In this document: piece after piece, positions 27,411 to 35,385 of the stretch
How positions within the stretch are numbered: position 1 is the first letter of the stretch
Layout: the number at the start of each line of letters is the position of its first letter
The notes under the pieces: generated by a model
Seen by the model: the letters and a program-made list of their open reading frames with translations, nothing else
What the model was told of the DNA's origin: nothing
The model's database searches: none
Position numbers and translations under genes: made by a program
From: Bacillota bacterium
Lineage (GTDB): Bacteria; Bacillota; Clostridia; Oscillospirales; Acutalibacteraceae
Assembly: GCA_023390175.1 (NCBI GenBank)
Contig: JAEWDK010000020.1
Location: 310,001 to 374,000 of the forward strand
Direction of reading: 5' to 3'
DNA length: 64,000 nt

Positions 27411-27447
27411 GATCCTCTGCCCGCAAGGGAACAGGGGATCTTTTTTA
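27411..27447 (+). terminator. Terminator of the carboxypeptidase gene
   Basis: 9-bp stem GATCCTCTG/CAGGGGATC with one G-T pair (27411-27419 against 27432-27440), followed by TTTTTTA. Confidence 0.88.
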
Positions 27448-27476
27448 TTGACAATCTTCATCTTATATTATATAGT
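27448..27476 (+). promoter_or_regulatory. Sigma-A promoter of the TrmB-like regulator and lysA
   Basis: TTGACA (27448-27453), 17-nt spacer, TATAGT (27471-27476). It begins right at the end of the preceding terminator T-run. Confidence 0.82.
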
Positions 27477-27494
27477 ATTCCTATACAGGAACAC
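27475..27494. promoter_or_regulatory. Candidate operator at the regulator start point
   Basis: GTATTCCTATACAGGAACAC is an imperfect 20-bp palindrome with 8 of 10 pairs, core TTCCT-ATAC-AGGAA. It starts in the -10 box and covers the expected transcription start, an ideal site for autorepression by the regulator encoded next. Confidence 0.5.
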
Positions 27495-27513
27495 TCTTAT
27501 CGAGGTGATGAAT

Positions 27514-28209
27514 TTGGATACCGCGGAACAGCTTACCCACTTTGGCCTAACCAAGCAGGAAGCCACAATTTACAGAACCCTGTTATGCGAAGGCAAGCTG
27601 ACCGGGTACGAAGCGGCAAAGCTGACGGGGATTTCCCGTTCAAACACGTACACCGCGCTTGCAGGGCTTGTTGAAAAGGGCGCCGCTTATTTGATAGAAG
27701 GCACGGCAACACGCTACACCCCGGTTCCGCTTGAGGAATTCTGCAACAATAAAATTCATCAGCTGCAGGATTTCAAATCGGATCTGCTGAAGAACGCACT
27801 TGCCCCCTGCAAAGAGGTTGACGGATACATCACTGTGAAAGGTGAAAAACATATTTTACGAAAAATGAAAAACATGCTGACGGACGCGAAACAAAGAGTG
27901 TATTTATCCATTGCAAAGGAAACAGCCGATACGCTTTTGCCCGAGCTGCAGGACGGAGTTTTAAGGGACCTTAAAATTGTAGTCATTACAAATGCTCCGT
28001 TTGAACTGCCGGGCGCGATTGTGTACCACGCAGAAAAAGCGCAGAACCAAATCAGGCTGATTACGGATTCAGCCAGCGTTCTAACGGGGGATATCAGTGA
28101 AGGGGAAAATGCAACCTGTTTGTACTCTCAAAAGAAAAATCTGGTTGACTTATTTAAAGAATCATTAAAAAATGAAATAAAATTAATTGAATTGACGAAA
28201 GGGAATTAG
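27514..28209 (+). CDS. TrmB-like winged-helix transcriptional regulator
   Basis: N-terminal TrmB-type winged helix (LTHFGLTKQEATIYRTLLCEG, trimmed core FGLTKQEATIY; recognition helix near GISRSNTYTALAGLVEKG) followed by about 150 residues of an effector or PLD-like C-terminal region. Such proteins usually respond to sugars or small metabolites. The TTG at 27514 is chosen because GAGGTGAT ends 4 nt before it; the ATG at 27508 overlaps that site. It ends one nucleotide before lysA, so the two are one transcript, which suggests control of, or response to, lysine or diaminopimelate supply. That link is inference. Confidence 0.8.
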   Translation: MDTAEQLTHFGLTKQEATIYRTLLCEGKLTGYEAAKLTGISRSNTYTALAGLVEKGAAYLIEGTATRYTPVPLEEFCNNKIHQLQDFKSDLLKNALAPCKEVDGYITVKGEKHILRKMKNMLTDAKQRVYLSIAKETADTLLPELQDGVLRDLKIVVITNAPFELPGAIVYHAEKAQNQIRLITDSASVLTGDISEGENATCLYSQKKNLVDLFKESLKNEIKLIELTKGN

Positions 28210-28210
28210 G

Positions 28211-29464
28211 ATGAAAAAGACGTTTGTTAATTTGGAACAGCTGAAGGAAATGACAAAAAAATACCCGACGCCGTTTCATCTTTATGATGAAAAAGGAATT
28301 CGGGAAACCGCGCGTAAATTGAACCGGGCATTTGCGTGGAACAAAGGGTTCAAAGAGTATTTCGCGGTAAAGGCCACCCCCACCCCCGCTATTTTGAAAA
28401 TTCTGCACGAAGAAGGGTGCGGTGCGGACTGCTCTTCGCTGACAGAGCTGATGCTTGCAGATGCCGTCGGTTTTCACCGGGATGAGATTATGTTCTCTTC
28501 AAACGTAACACCCACGGAAGACTTTGAGCTTGCGCGAAAACTGAATGCGATTATTAACCTTGACGATATTACCCATATTGATGTCTTAAAGGATGCAGGA
28601 GGAATTCCGGAAAAAATCTGCTGCCGGTTCAATCCGGGCGGAATGTTTAAAATCAGCAACTCCATTATGGATAACCCCGGTGAAGCGAAATACGGATTTA
28701 CCCGGGAACAGCTGACCGAAGGGTTCCAAAAGCTGCAGGCGCTCGGCGCAAAGGAATTTGGCCTGCACGCTTTTCTGGCAAGCAACGCGACCGGGGACGA
28801 ATACTACCCTGTTCTGGCCCGGATTTTGTTTGAAACCGCAGTAGAACTAAACCGCGAAACCGGCGCGCACATTGGTTTTATTAACCTTTCCGGCGGTGTG
28901 GGGGTCCCCTATCGTCCTGACGAAAAGCCTGCCGATATTCTGAAAATCGGCGAAGAAGTAAAAAAAGTGTACGAGGAAATACTGGTTCCCGCAGGCATGG
29001 GCGATGTGGCTGTTTACACCGAGCTTGGCCGGTTCCTGCTTGCACCCAACGGCTGCCTTGTTGCAACCGCAATTCGTGAAAAACATACGCATAAGGAATA
29101 CATCGGCCTGGACGCATGCGCGGCAAATTTGATGCGCCCTGCAATGTACGGGGCATATCACCATATTACGGTGATGGGCAAGGAAGATAAGCCCTGCGAC
29201 CATAAATACGATATTACCGGGGGACTTTGCGAAAACAACGATAAATTCGCAATCGACCGCATGCTGCCTGAAATCGATATGGGTGATCTGCTTGTGATTC
29301 ACGACACGGGCGCACATGGCCATTCCATGGGGTACAACTACAACGGCAAGCTGCGTTCCGCCGAAATTCTGCTGAAAGAAGACGGAACCACTGAACTGAT
29401 TCGCCGCGCCGAAACACCGGCCGACTATTTTTCAACCCTTGATTTTACGGGAATTTTCAAATAA
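28211..29464 (+). CDS. lysA: Diaminopimelate decarboxylase
   Basis: PLP enzyme that converts meso-diaminopimelate to L-lysine, the last step of lysine synthesis. Visible motifs: YFAVKATP with the PLP lysine K54, CGADCSSLTEL, FNPGGMFKIS, FGLHAFLASN (usual HxGS reads HAFLAS here), INLSGGVGVPY for phosphate binding, and YTELGRFLLAPNG. The later GGLCENNDKFA segment replaces the common CxxxD..A motif of the family with the Cys and Asp kept. About 417 aa, normal. One nucleotide separates it from the regulator gene. Confidence 0.93.
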   Translation: MKKTFVNLEQLKEMTKKYPTPFHLYDEKGIRETARKLNRAFAWNKGFKEYFAVKATPTPAILKILHEEGCGADCSSLTELMLADAVGFHRDEIMFSSNVTPTEDFELARKLNAIINLDDITHIDVLKDAGGIPEKICCRFNPGGMFKISNSIMDNPGEAKYGFTREQLTEGFQKLQALGAKEFGLHAFLASNATGDEYYPVLARILFETAVELNRETGAHIGFINLSGGVGVPYRPDEKPADILKIGEEVKKVYEEILVPAGMGDVAVYTELGRFLLAPNGCLVATAIREKHTHKEYIGLDACAANLMRPAMYGAYHHITVMGKEDKPCDHKYDITGGLCENNDKFAIDRMLPEIDMGDLLVIHDTGAHGHSMGYNYNGKLRSAEILLKEDGTTELIRRAETPADYFSTLDFTGIFK

Positions 29465-29488
29465 ACAAAATCCAATAAAATAAACAAA

Positions 29489-29527
29489 AAAATCCCTGCC
29501 GCCAAATGAATGACAGCAGGGATTTAT
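29489..29527. terminator. Bidirectional terminator between lysA and rplL
   Basis: AAATCCCTGC (29490-29499) pairs perfectly with GCAGGGATTT (29516-29525). A-rich and T-rich flanks on both sides allow it to stop both convergent transcripts. Confidence 0.85.
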
Positions 29528-29544
29528 TTGTGCAATAAAGTAAA

Positions 29545-29919
29545 TTACTTTACTTCGACTTCTGCGCCGGCTTCAGCTAATTTAGCCTTAACTGCTTCAG
29601 CGTCGTCCTTGGAAATGCCTTCTTTAACAGCTTTAGGTGCGCTGTCAACGACTTCTTTTGCTTCCTTCAGGCCAAGACCGGTGAGTTCACGGACAACCTT
29701 GATAACCTGAATCTTGTTTGCGCCGGCAGCCTTCAGAATTACGTCGAATTCTGTTTGCTCTTCAGCAGCAGCGGCAGCAACAGGAGCAGCAGCAGCAACA
29801 GCAACAGGAGCAGCAGCGGAAACGCCGAATTCCTCTTCGAGAGCCTTTACGAGCTCGGAGAGCTCAAGAACGGTAAGTGCTTTTACATCTTCAATTAATT
29901 TTACAACTTTATCAGACAT
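29545..29919 (-). CDS. rplL: 50S ribosomal protein L7/L12
   Basis: Forms the flexible stalk of the large subunit that recruits translation factors. The N-terminal dimerisation helix (VVKLIEDVKALTVLELSELV), an Ala/Pro-rich hinge (about residues 35-55) and the C-terminal factor-binding domain (GANKIQVIKVVRELTGLGL, KEAKEVVDSAPK) are all present. 124 aa is standard. It follows rplJ by 44 nt with GGAGG upstream; last gene of the ribosomal operon. Confidence 0.99.
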   Translation of the reverse strand: MSDKVVKLIEDVKALTVLELSELVKALEEEFGVSAAAPVAVAAAAPVAAAAAEEQTEFDVILKAAGANKIQVIKVVRELTGLGLKEAKEVVDSAPKAVKEGISKDDAEAVKAKLAEAGAEVEVK

Positions 29920-29963
29920 TGATAGTTACCTCCAAAATTTTATTTTATAATTTTATGAAAAAC

Positions 29964-30500
29964 TTATGCATTGGCAGCTTGCTTTTCCGCAATTGCGTTC
30001 AAAGCAACAACCAGGCCCTTCATCGTACCGTTCAGTACGGTGACGAAACCAGAAATCGGGGCATTGAAGCCACCCAGTACCTTGGCAACCAAAACCTCTT
30101 TCGGAGGCAGCTCAGCCAGTTCCTTAACGCCTTTGGCATCAATTACGTCGCCGTCAACAAAACCCGCTTTTACTTCAAAGGTTTTGCTGCCCTCGGCAAA
30201 TTTAGCCAGTATTTTAGCGCCGGACACGTAATTGTCCTTGCTGATTGCAATAGCGGTTGTTCCTTCCAGAACGTTGTCAAGGCCGTCAATTCCGGCATCC
30301 TTTAATGCGAGACGCAATAAAGTATTTTTTACAACCATATACTCGTCGCCAGCTTCACGAAGCTCTTTACGGAGCTTTGTGTCCTGTGCAACCGTAATGC
30401 CCTTGTAATTTACAATAACACCCGTGCATGCAGCCTTTAAGCTTTCTGTCAGGACTGCAACCTGCTGTTTCTTTTGCTCTAAAATCTTTTCACTTGGCAA
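29964..30500 (-). CDS. rplJ: 50S ribosomal protein L10
   Basis: Base of the ribosomal stalk; binds 23S rRNA and L7/L12 dimers. Recognisable by AVLTESLKAACTGVIVNYKG, the basic motif LRKELREAGDEYMVVKNTLL and the C-terminal helix that carries L7/L12. 178 aa is slightly long but normal in Clostridia. Start is TTG at 30500 with GGAGGTG upstream. The complex L10(L12)4 is known to repress its own mRNA through the leader upstream. Confidence 0.98.
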   Translation of the reverse strand: MPSEKILEQKKQQVAVLTESLKAACTGVIVNYKGITVAQDTKLRKELREAGDEYMVVKNTLLRLALKDAGIDGLDNVLEGTTAIAISKDNYVSGAKILAKFAEGSKTFEVKAGFVDGDVIDAKGVKELAELPPKEVLVAKVLGGFNAPISGFVTVLNGTMKGLVVALNAIAEKQAANA

Positions 30501-30540
30501 ATGTATTCACCTCCATCAGTTGAGATACAGCGCATTAACA

Positions 30541-30690
30541 AAAAAGCCCTTCCCACATTACCGCGGGAAGGGCTTAAATACATTATAAAATAAATGCATC
30601 CAGCTCTTATCCTCGGCAGGCTGGGGAAACCCCATTAAGCAAACGCACCTGCTGTCTTTGAATAAAGAACAGCGAATATTATACTAGCAC
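30541..30690 (-). promoter_or_regulatory. Ribosomal protein L10 leader
   Basis: On the minus strand the sequence reads AAAGACAGCAGGTGCGTTTG, then CTTAATGGGG and CAGCCTGCCGAGG, the pattern of the Firmicutes L10 leader, and ends in a terminator stem AAGCCCTTCCC/GGGAAGGGCTT (about 30544-30575) with a T-run. It lies between rplA and rplJ. Binding of L10(L12)4 to the leader is known to favour termination, tuning the last two genes separately from rplKA. Confidence 0.88.
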
Positions 30691-30720
30691 AGACATGGCA
30701 GTCTGTCAAGCCCTGTAAAA

Positions 30721-31413
30721 TCAGCCAACCTTGTTCGGGTTGATTCTGACGCCCGGGCCCATTGTTGCAGCAACAACGCAGCTTTTGATATACTGGCCTT
30801 TGGAAGCGGCAGGCTTTGCTTTGACAATTGCGCCGAGCAGCGCGTCAAAGTTTTCGAGCAGCTTTTCACCGCCGAAAGAAACCTTGCCGATGGTGCAGTG
30901 GATGATATTCGTCTTATCAAGACGATACTCAATCTTACCTGCTTTTGCGTCAGCAACAGCTTTGCCGATTTCACGTGTAACCGTACCGGCCTTCGGGTTT
31001 GGCATCAGGCCGCGGGGGCCTAAGACTTTACCTAAACGGCCGACAAGGCCCATCATGTCCGGGGTAGTAATGAGAATATCAAAATCCATCCAGTTTTCGC
31101 TCTGGATTTTCTGTACCATTTCTTCAGCACCGACAAACTCAGCTCCGGCTGCTTCCGCTTCCTTCGCCGCGTCGCCCTTGCAGATTGCAAGTACGCGAAC
31201 TTTTTTGCCCGTGCCGTTCGGCAGTACGATTGCGCCGCGAACCTGCTGGTCAGCATGGCGGCTGTCAACGCCCAACTTGACATGAACCTCAACGGTTTCG
31301 TCAAACTTGGATGTGCCCGTCTTGACGCAAATGTCAAGCGCTTCGTTCGCATCATATAGTTTTGCGCGATCGATCAGCTTTGCGCCGTCGATATACTTTT
31401 TACCGTGTTTCAT
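30721..31413 (-). CDS. rplA: 50S ribosomal protein L1
   Basis: Binds 23S rRNA at the E-site stalk and helps release deacylated tRNA. Signatures are LPNGTGKKVRVLAICKG, DILITTPDMMGLVGRLG, GPRGLMPNPKAGTVT and the end VAATMGPGVRINPNKV. 230 aa is normal. Start ATG with GGGAGG upstream. In the 60-nt gap after rplK the mRNA carries GGGTGGGAGGAAC, similar to a stretch in front of rplK; see findings. Confidence 0.99.
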   Translation of the reverse strand: MKHGKKYIDGAKLIDRAKLYDANEALDICVKTGTSKFDETVEVHVKLGVDSRHADQQVRGAIVLPNGTGKKVRVLAICKGDAAKEAEAAGAEFVGAEEMVQKIQSENWMDFDILITTPDMMGLVGRLGKVLGPRGLMPNPKAGTVTREIGKAVADAKAGKIEYRLDKTNIIHCTIGKVSFGGEKLLENFDALLGAIVKAKPAASKGQYIKSCVVAATMGPGVRINPNKVG

Positions 31414-31473
31414 TGGTTTTCCTCCCTATTGAGTGGTAAAATCGGATTAGTAAAGTTCCTCCCACCCGGGTGA

Positions 31474-31899
31474 TCAATCTACTACTTCAATACCCATGCT
31501 GCGTGCCGTACCGGCAACCATGCTCATGGCTGTCTCGATTGAAGCCGCATTTAAGTCGGGCATCTTTGTTTCAGCAATCTTTCTGACCTGCTCGCGGGTA
31601 ATTTTCGCAACCTTTTTCTTGTTCGGTTCGCCCGAAGCGCTCTCAATACCGCATGCTTTTTTAATCAGCACTGCAGCCGGAGGGGTTTTGGTGATAAAGG
31701 TAAACGAACGGTCTGCGTAAACCGTAATAACGACAGGGATAATTAATCCTACATCGTTCTTTGTGCGTTCATTGAATTCTTTTGTGAACGCCATAATGTT
31801 GACGCCGTGCTGACCGAGTGCCGGTCCAACAGGCGGTGCCGGGGTAGCCTTGCCAGCAGGTATTTGGAGCTTTATAAAGCCCGTAACCTTTTGAGCCAT
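31474..31899 (-). CDS. rplK: 50S ribosomal protein L11
   Basis: Forms the GTPase-associated centre with 23S rRNA. Signature features: VTGFIKLQIPAGKATPAPPV, GPALGQHGVNIMAF and the C-terminal rRNA-binding domain including SIETAMSMVAGTARSMGI. 141 aa, standard. GGAGGTG lies upstream of the ATG. Confidence 0.99.
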   Translation of the reverse strand: MAQKVTGFIKLQIPAGKATPAPPVGPALGQHGVNIMAFTKEFNERTKNDVGLIIPVVITVYADRSFTFITKTPPAAVLIKKACGIESASGEPNKKKVAKITREQVRKIAETKMPDLNAASIETAMSMVAGTARSMGIEVVD

Positions 31900-32016
31900 T
31901 TTCTTGCACCTCCAAAATTCGTGGTGGATGGCGGAGCGGACGAAAAAATTAATCCGTTCCTCCCACAGGGGCGATGCCCCTCATAATAAGCGGTCTCCCG
32001 CAAATTATTGTGATGA

Positions 32017-32538
32017 TTATTCCATGACTTCAGCCTGATCGAGTTCAAGCTCAACCGGTGTTTCGCGCCCAAACATGGATACTGTTACACGGACGCGGTT
32101 CTTGTCGACATCTACTTCTTCAACAATACCGACAAAGCCCTCAAGCGGACCGTCGATAATGTGTACGGAATCGCCGACCCTGTAAGAAACCTCAATCTCT
32201 TTCTGCTCGACGCCCAATCTCGCAACTTCTTCATCGGTGAGCGGAATCGGTTTTGATGACGGGCCAACAAAGCCTGTACAGCCGCGGATATTGCGGACGA
32301 CATACCAGGATTCGTCGGTAAGAATCATCTTAACCAGAACATAACCGGGGAAAATCTTCCGTTCCACGTCGCGCCGCTTGTTATCCTTAATTTCGGTAAC
32401 TGTTTCGGTCGGCACGCGGATTTCCTGAATTAAATCATGAAGCTGGCGGTTTTCCACTGTTTTTTCAAGATTGGAGGCAACTTTGTTTTCATACCCGGAA
32501 TAGGTATGAACAACATACCATTTTGCGTCTTCAGACAT
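32017..32538 (-). CDS. nusG: Transcription termination/antitermination protein NusG
   Basis: Universal RNA polymerase factor affecting pausing and termination. N-terminal NGN domain (KWYVVHTYSGYENKVASNLE, FPGYVLVKM, VRNIRGCTGFVG) and C-terminal KOW domain (VGDSVHIIDGPLEGFVGIVE). 173 aa is typical for Firmicutes. It starts 20 nt after secE with GGAGGAG upstream, in the conserved secE-nusG-rplKAJL order. Confidence 0.99.
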   Translation of the reverse strand: MSEDAKWYVVHTYSGYENKVASNLEKTVENRQLHDLIQEIRVPTETVTEIKDNKRRDVERKIFPGYVLVKMILTDESWYVVRNIRGCTGFVGPSSKPIPLTDEEVARLGVEQKEIEVSYRVGDSVHIIDGPLEGFVGIVEEVDVDKNRVRVTVSMFGRETPVELELDQAEVME

Positions 32539-32558
32539 AGTAAACTCCTCCGCTTATC

Positions 32559-32795
32559 CTATTTTGCAATGTTCATAATCAGTCCAAGCAGATTCATAAG
32601 TACTGTGTCCAGTCCAAAGATAAATAAGCCAATGATAATAATGGTAACCAAAACGACACCTGTATTTTTAAATACGGTCTTCGGTGTGGGCCACACTATT
32701 TTTTTGACTTCGCTTTTGGCATCGCGGAAGAACTTAGAGATGTTTTTGCCGGCTCTGGAAAAAAAGTTCTCTTTCTTTACAGTTGTTTCTGCCAT
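32559..32795 (-). CDS. secE: Preprotein translocase subunit SecE
   Basis: Small essential membrane subunit that clamps SecY. The amphipathic helix (FRDAKSEVKKIVWPTPKTVF) with the conserved W-P pair is followed by a single membrane helix (about residues 47-70) and no tail. 78 aa. Ribosome site GGAGG is clear. Confidence 0.97.
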   Translation of the reverse strand: MAETTVKKENFFSRAGKNISKFFRDAKSEVKKIVWPTPKTVFKNTGVVLVTIIIIGLFIFGLDTVLMNLLGLIMNIAK

Positions 32796-32815
32796 TTTCT
32801 GTCCCTCCGTCCGGA

Positions 32816-32965
32816 TTACTTTGTTTCTCTGTGAAGAGTATGCTTCTTACAGAATCTGCAGTACTTGTTCATTTCAAGCCTGTCCGGATCATTCTTCTTG
32901 TTTTTCATTGTGTTGTAATTGCGCTGTTTGCACTCTGTGCATGCTAATGTAATTTTAACTCTCAT
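32816..32965 (-). CDS. rpmG: 50S ribosomal protein L33
   Basis: A 49-residue protein, MRVKITLACTECKQRNYN at the start and CRFCKKHTLHRETK at the end. The two CxxC pairs mark the zinc-binding (C+) form of L33. ATG at 32965, stop TAA at 32818-32816. GGAGGTGCC lies just upstream. It heads the secE-nusG operon, the usual place in Clostridia. Confidence 0.97.
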   Translation of the reverse strand: MRVKITLACTECKQRNYNTMKNKKNDPDRLEMNKYCRFCKKHTLHRETK

Positions 32966-33037
32966 GACGGCACCTCCCGTTGTACGGAAAAATATTTAGG
33001 TCTGAAAAAGACCTCAGCCTCCCTCTTAAAAGGGCGC

Positions 33038-33062
33038 AAAAAAAATAACCCCTTTATGAGGT
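33038..33062 (-). terminator. Small hairpin with T-run at the 5' end of the rpmG operon
   Basis: ACCTC and GGGGT (33062-33058 and 33052-33048 on the minus strand) form a 5-bp stem with one G-T pair followed by TATTTTTTTT. It lies right at the expected transcript start, so it could be a very early attenuator or simply a weak structure. Confidence 0.35.
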
Positions 33063-33068
33063 ATAACT

Positions 33069-33099
33069 ATAATAACATACTAATTCAAAGCTTGTCAAG
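33069..33099 (-). promoter_or_regulatory. Promoter of the rpmG-secE-nusG-ribosomal operon
   Basis: -35 TTGACA (33099-33094) with -10 TATTAT (33074-33069) at 19 nt, or TTATTA one base earlier at 18 nt. A leader of about 100 nt follows, including a hairpin AGGTC/GACCT near 32999-33015 just before rpmG. Confidence 0.6.
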
Positions 33100-33130
33100 T
33101 ACTGCCGCATTATTTTTTGCATTTTTATCG

Positions 33131-33163
33131 GCCCGGAGCGGGCAAGCCCTGCCCGCTCCGGGC
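33131..33163 (-). terminator. Strong hairpin after the unknown 267-residue gene
   Basis: GCCCGGAGCGGGCA (33131-33144) pairs perfectly with TGCCCGCTCCGGGC (33150-33163) over 14 bp. On the minus strand only a short A/T run (ATAAAAATGC) follows, so the T-run is weak; still likely a transcription stop for the gene ending at 33171. Confidence 0.65.
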
Positions 33164-33170
33164 TTCCGTA

Positions 33171-33974
33171 CTATCTGCCTAATTGGTTTAAATTTTCCGC
33201 GGTAAACTTTTTCGGTTTCTTCTTCTTTTCCGGCTTAACTACCTTGCCCTTCAATTTGAGTGCAGAGGTAAAAGCTTTTTTCAGGTCATCGCTGAAAAGC
33301 GGCTTCATGTTGGCAATGGCGGTCTGGCTTTCAATGCCGTTCAAAATAACGATGGTAATAATAGAACGCACGTCCATATCGCCCGCGACATACATGTCAT
33401 TTAAAAGGTCGCAGCAACGCTTAATCTGATCCTGATTTGTCGTTTGTGTGCAAAGCGCTTCAATCTTCGGGGTCAGATGGGTACGTGCAAAGGTGACGGC
33501 GCGCACATCGTCGTACTGTGCCCTCTCCTCGTTCAGTTCATCACGGAGACCCGGGAAAATTCCGACAAAACGGTTAAAAAAGAACAACGGATCGGATGTA
33601 TTCTCTTCATCTTTCTTGCGCTTTTTCTTTGTCTTCAGCGCAGCAACGCGCTTCGGGCCCTGAATTGTTTCAGTAAAATCGTTTACAATGCTTTCCGCTT
33701 CGGCCACGCTGTCGTTTTCCGGGTCGAAAAGCCAAATGGAAATCGACTTCCATTTGCCGTCCGGCTCACCGTCGTCCAAGTCACAGGTTCTTAACTCAAA
33801 CCGTTTTTTATCCTGGTTAAAAAATATGCTGTATGCAGTGTCTTCATTGGTAAACAGTGCGGCACGCCCGCTTTCCTCCTGCATATCGCCAACTTTGTGA
33901 AAGCCCTGTTCGTTCAGAACCGCGCCGACCTTTTCGGCAATCAGGTCAAATGCCTTCTGCTCCAAAAATATCAC
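33171..33974 (-). CDS. Conserved-looking protein of unknown function (267 aa)
   Basis: I do not recognise the family. The protein is soluble: no signal peptide and no membrane segment. The first 110 residues look alpha/beta (KVGAVLNEQGFHKVGD, TAYSIFFNQDKKRFELRTCD). A very basic linker (LKTKKKRKKDEEN, about 113-127) follows, then a helical region of about 110 residues with TLNDMY-like helices (CDLLNDMYVAGDMDVRSIIT), and a Lys-rich tail (KPEKKKKPKKF). Start ATG at 33974 with a GGAGTG-like site upstream. It stands alone between the ribosomal operon and ddl. The basic segments could bind nucleic acid, which is only a guess. Confidence 0.6.
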   Translation of the reverse strand: MIFLEQKAFDLIAEKVGAVLNEQGFHKVGDMQEESGRAALFTNEDTAYSIFFNQDKKRFELRTCDLDDGEPDGKWKSISIWLFDPENDSVAEAESIVNDFTETIQGPKRVAALKTKKKRKKDEENTSDPLFFFNRFVGIFPGLRDELNEERAQYDDVRAVTFARTHLTPKIEALCTQTTNQDQIKRCCDLLNDMYVAGDMDVRSIITIVILNGIESQTAIANMKPLFSDDLKKAFTSALKLKGKVVKPEKKKKPKKFTAENLNQLGR

Positions 33975-34272
33975 TCCTGAAATTTTATCAAATATTCCGA
34001 ATTATTTATTAAATCAATCCAGTAAATAATTATACATCATAAACACTTTTTTGTCACCATAGTATTTAACAAAATTTCGATTGCGCCTGTCAAGGCATTG
34101 TGATATGATATATATTCGTAGCATTATGTATATAAATAAGAAAAAGTGCTCAGCATGCATATGAAACGCCAAACAGTGAAAAGCCGCGCAAAGCATCTTT
34201 TTGCTCTGCACAGGCGGCCTGTGGCGCGTTATCCGCAGCCTGAAGCACATTTACAGTTTGGAGGATAGTGTA
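33975..34272 (+). promoter_or_regulatory. Divergent intergenic region with candidate ddl promoter
   Basis: No gene is visible in these 298 bases. A possible promoter is TTGCGC (34081-34086), 17 nt, TATGAT (34104-34109). It would give a leader of about 160 nt before ddl. The short frame on the opposite strand at 34014-34250 has no ribosome site and no family resemblance. Confidence 0.45.
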
Positions 34273-35346
34273 ATGAATAAAAAAAAGATCGCCGTTATTT
34301 TCGGCGGCTGCTCCTCAGAACATGAGGTTTCGTGCTTATCCGCAACCTCGGTCATAAACAACCTGCCAAAGGAAAAGTACGAGACGGTCTGCCTGGGCAT
34401 TACCAAGGACGGCCGCTGGTATCTGTTTTCCGGCCGCGTGGATGAAATTGCGGACGGCCGCTGGGAGCACAACCCGCTCAACCAGCCCGCATTCCTTTCC
34501 CCTGACAGAAGCGTCGGCGGAATTGTGGTGGACGGAAAAATCGGATTTGACGTAATTAAGGTGGACTGCGTGTTCCCCGTGCTTCACGGAAGAAACGGAG
34601 AAGACGGCACAATACAGGGCCTTTTGCAGCTGAGCGGAATTCCGTTTGTCGGCTGCCGCGCGCTTGCTTCGGCAGTCTGCATGGATAAAGGCGTAACTCA
34701 CACGCTTTTGACGGCGGCGGGTGTGAAACAGGCGAATTACCTGTGGTTTTTCGCCGAAAAATATAAGACCGGCGCAGAAAAAATAAAGGTAAAAATCAGT
34801 GCCCGGCTCGGCTACCCGATTTTTGTCAAGCCGGCCAACGCGGGCTCTTCCGTAGGGATCAGCAAGGTGCACAGCGAAGCGGAGCTGGATGCGGCTGTGG
34901 AAAAAGCCGCCCGTGAAGACGATAAAATTGTGCTGGAGGAAGCGATTGTCGGTCAGGAAGTGGAATGCGCCGTACTCGGCAACGCCGAGCCGCAAGCCTC
35001 CCTTGTGGGCGAGATTGCCGCTTCCGCCGAATTTTACGATTATGATGATAAATACAAATCCGGCAAATCTCAGCTTTATATTCCGGCGCACCTGAGCGGG
35101 GAAGTGATGGAGGAAATCCGTTCCACCGCAGTACGGGCGTACCGTATGCTGGGCTGCAGCGGCCTTTCCCGTGTGGACTTTTTCGTTCGCAACGGCAACG
35201 AGGTTCTGCTGAACGAGCTGAACACCATGCCGGGCTTCACCGCAATCAGCATGTACCCGAAGCTTTGGGAGGCGGCCGGCGTTTCCTACGGTGAGCTGCT
35301 CGATAAACTGATTACACTTTCTTTTGAAATAAAATCGAAATATTAA
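34273..35346 (+). CDS. ddl: D-alanine--D-alanine ligase
   Basis: Joins two D-Ala using ATP for peptidoglycan precursor synthesis. ATP-grasp motifs: GGCSSEHEVSCLSATSV at the start, FPVLHGRNGEDGTIQGLLQL, the YPIFVKPANAGSSVGISKV grasp segment, and the closing LSRVDFFVRNGNEVLLNELN and NTMPGFTAISMYPKLWEAAG. About 357 aa from the ATG at 34273, which has GGAGG 11 nt upstream; the frame is open 24 codons further but lacks a site there. First gene of an operon with murI, a sensible pairing for D-amino-acid supply to the wall. Confidence 0.96.
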   Translation: MNKKKIAVIFGGCSSEHEVSCLSATSVINNLPKEKYETVCLGITKDGRWYLFSGRVDEIADGRWEHNPLNQPAFLSPDRSVGGIVVDGKIGFDVIKVDCVFPVLHGRNGEDGTIQGLLQLSGIPFVGCRALASAVCMDKGVTHTLLTAAGVKQANYLWFFAEKYKTGAEKIKVKISARLGYPIFVKPANAGSSVGISKVHSEAELDAAVEKAAREDDKIVLEEAIVGQEVECAVLGNAEPQASLVGEIAASAEFYDYDDKYKSGKSQLYIPAHLSGEVMEEIRSTAVRAYRMLGCSGLSRVDFFVRNGNEVLLNELNTMPGFTAISMYPKLWEAAGVSYGELLDKLITLSFEIKSKY

Positions 35347-35385
35347 TTCAGGTATTCCACTGAACTTTTGGAGCGATGCAGAAAA

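Noticed and set aside
29755..29820. GCAGCAACAGGAGCAG repeats resembling a tandem repeat
   Set aside because: They encode the normal Ala-rich hinge of L7/L12.
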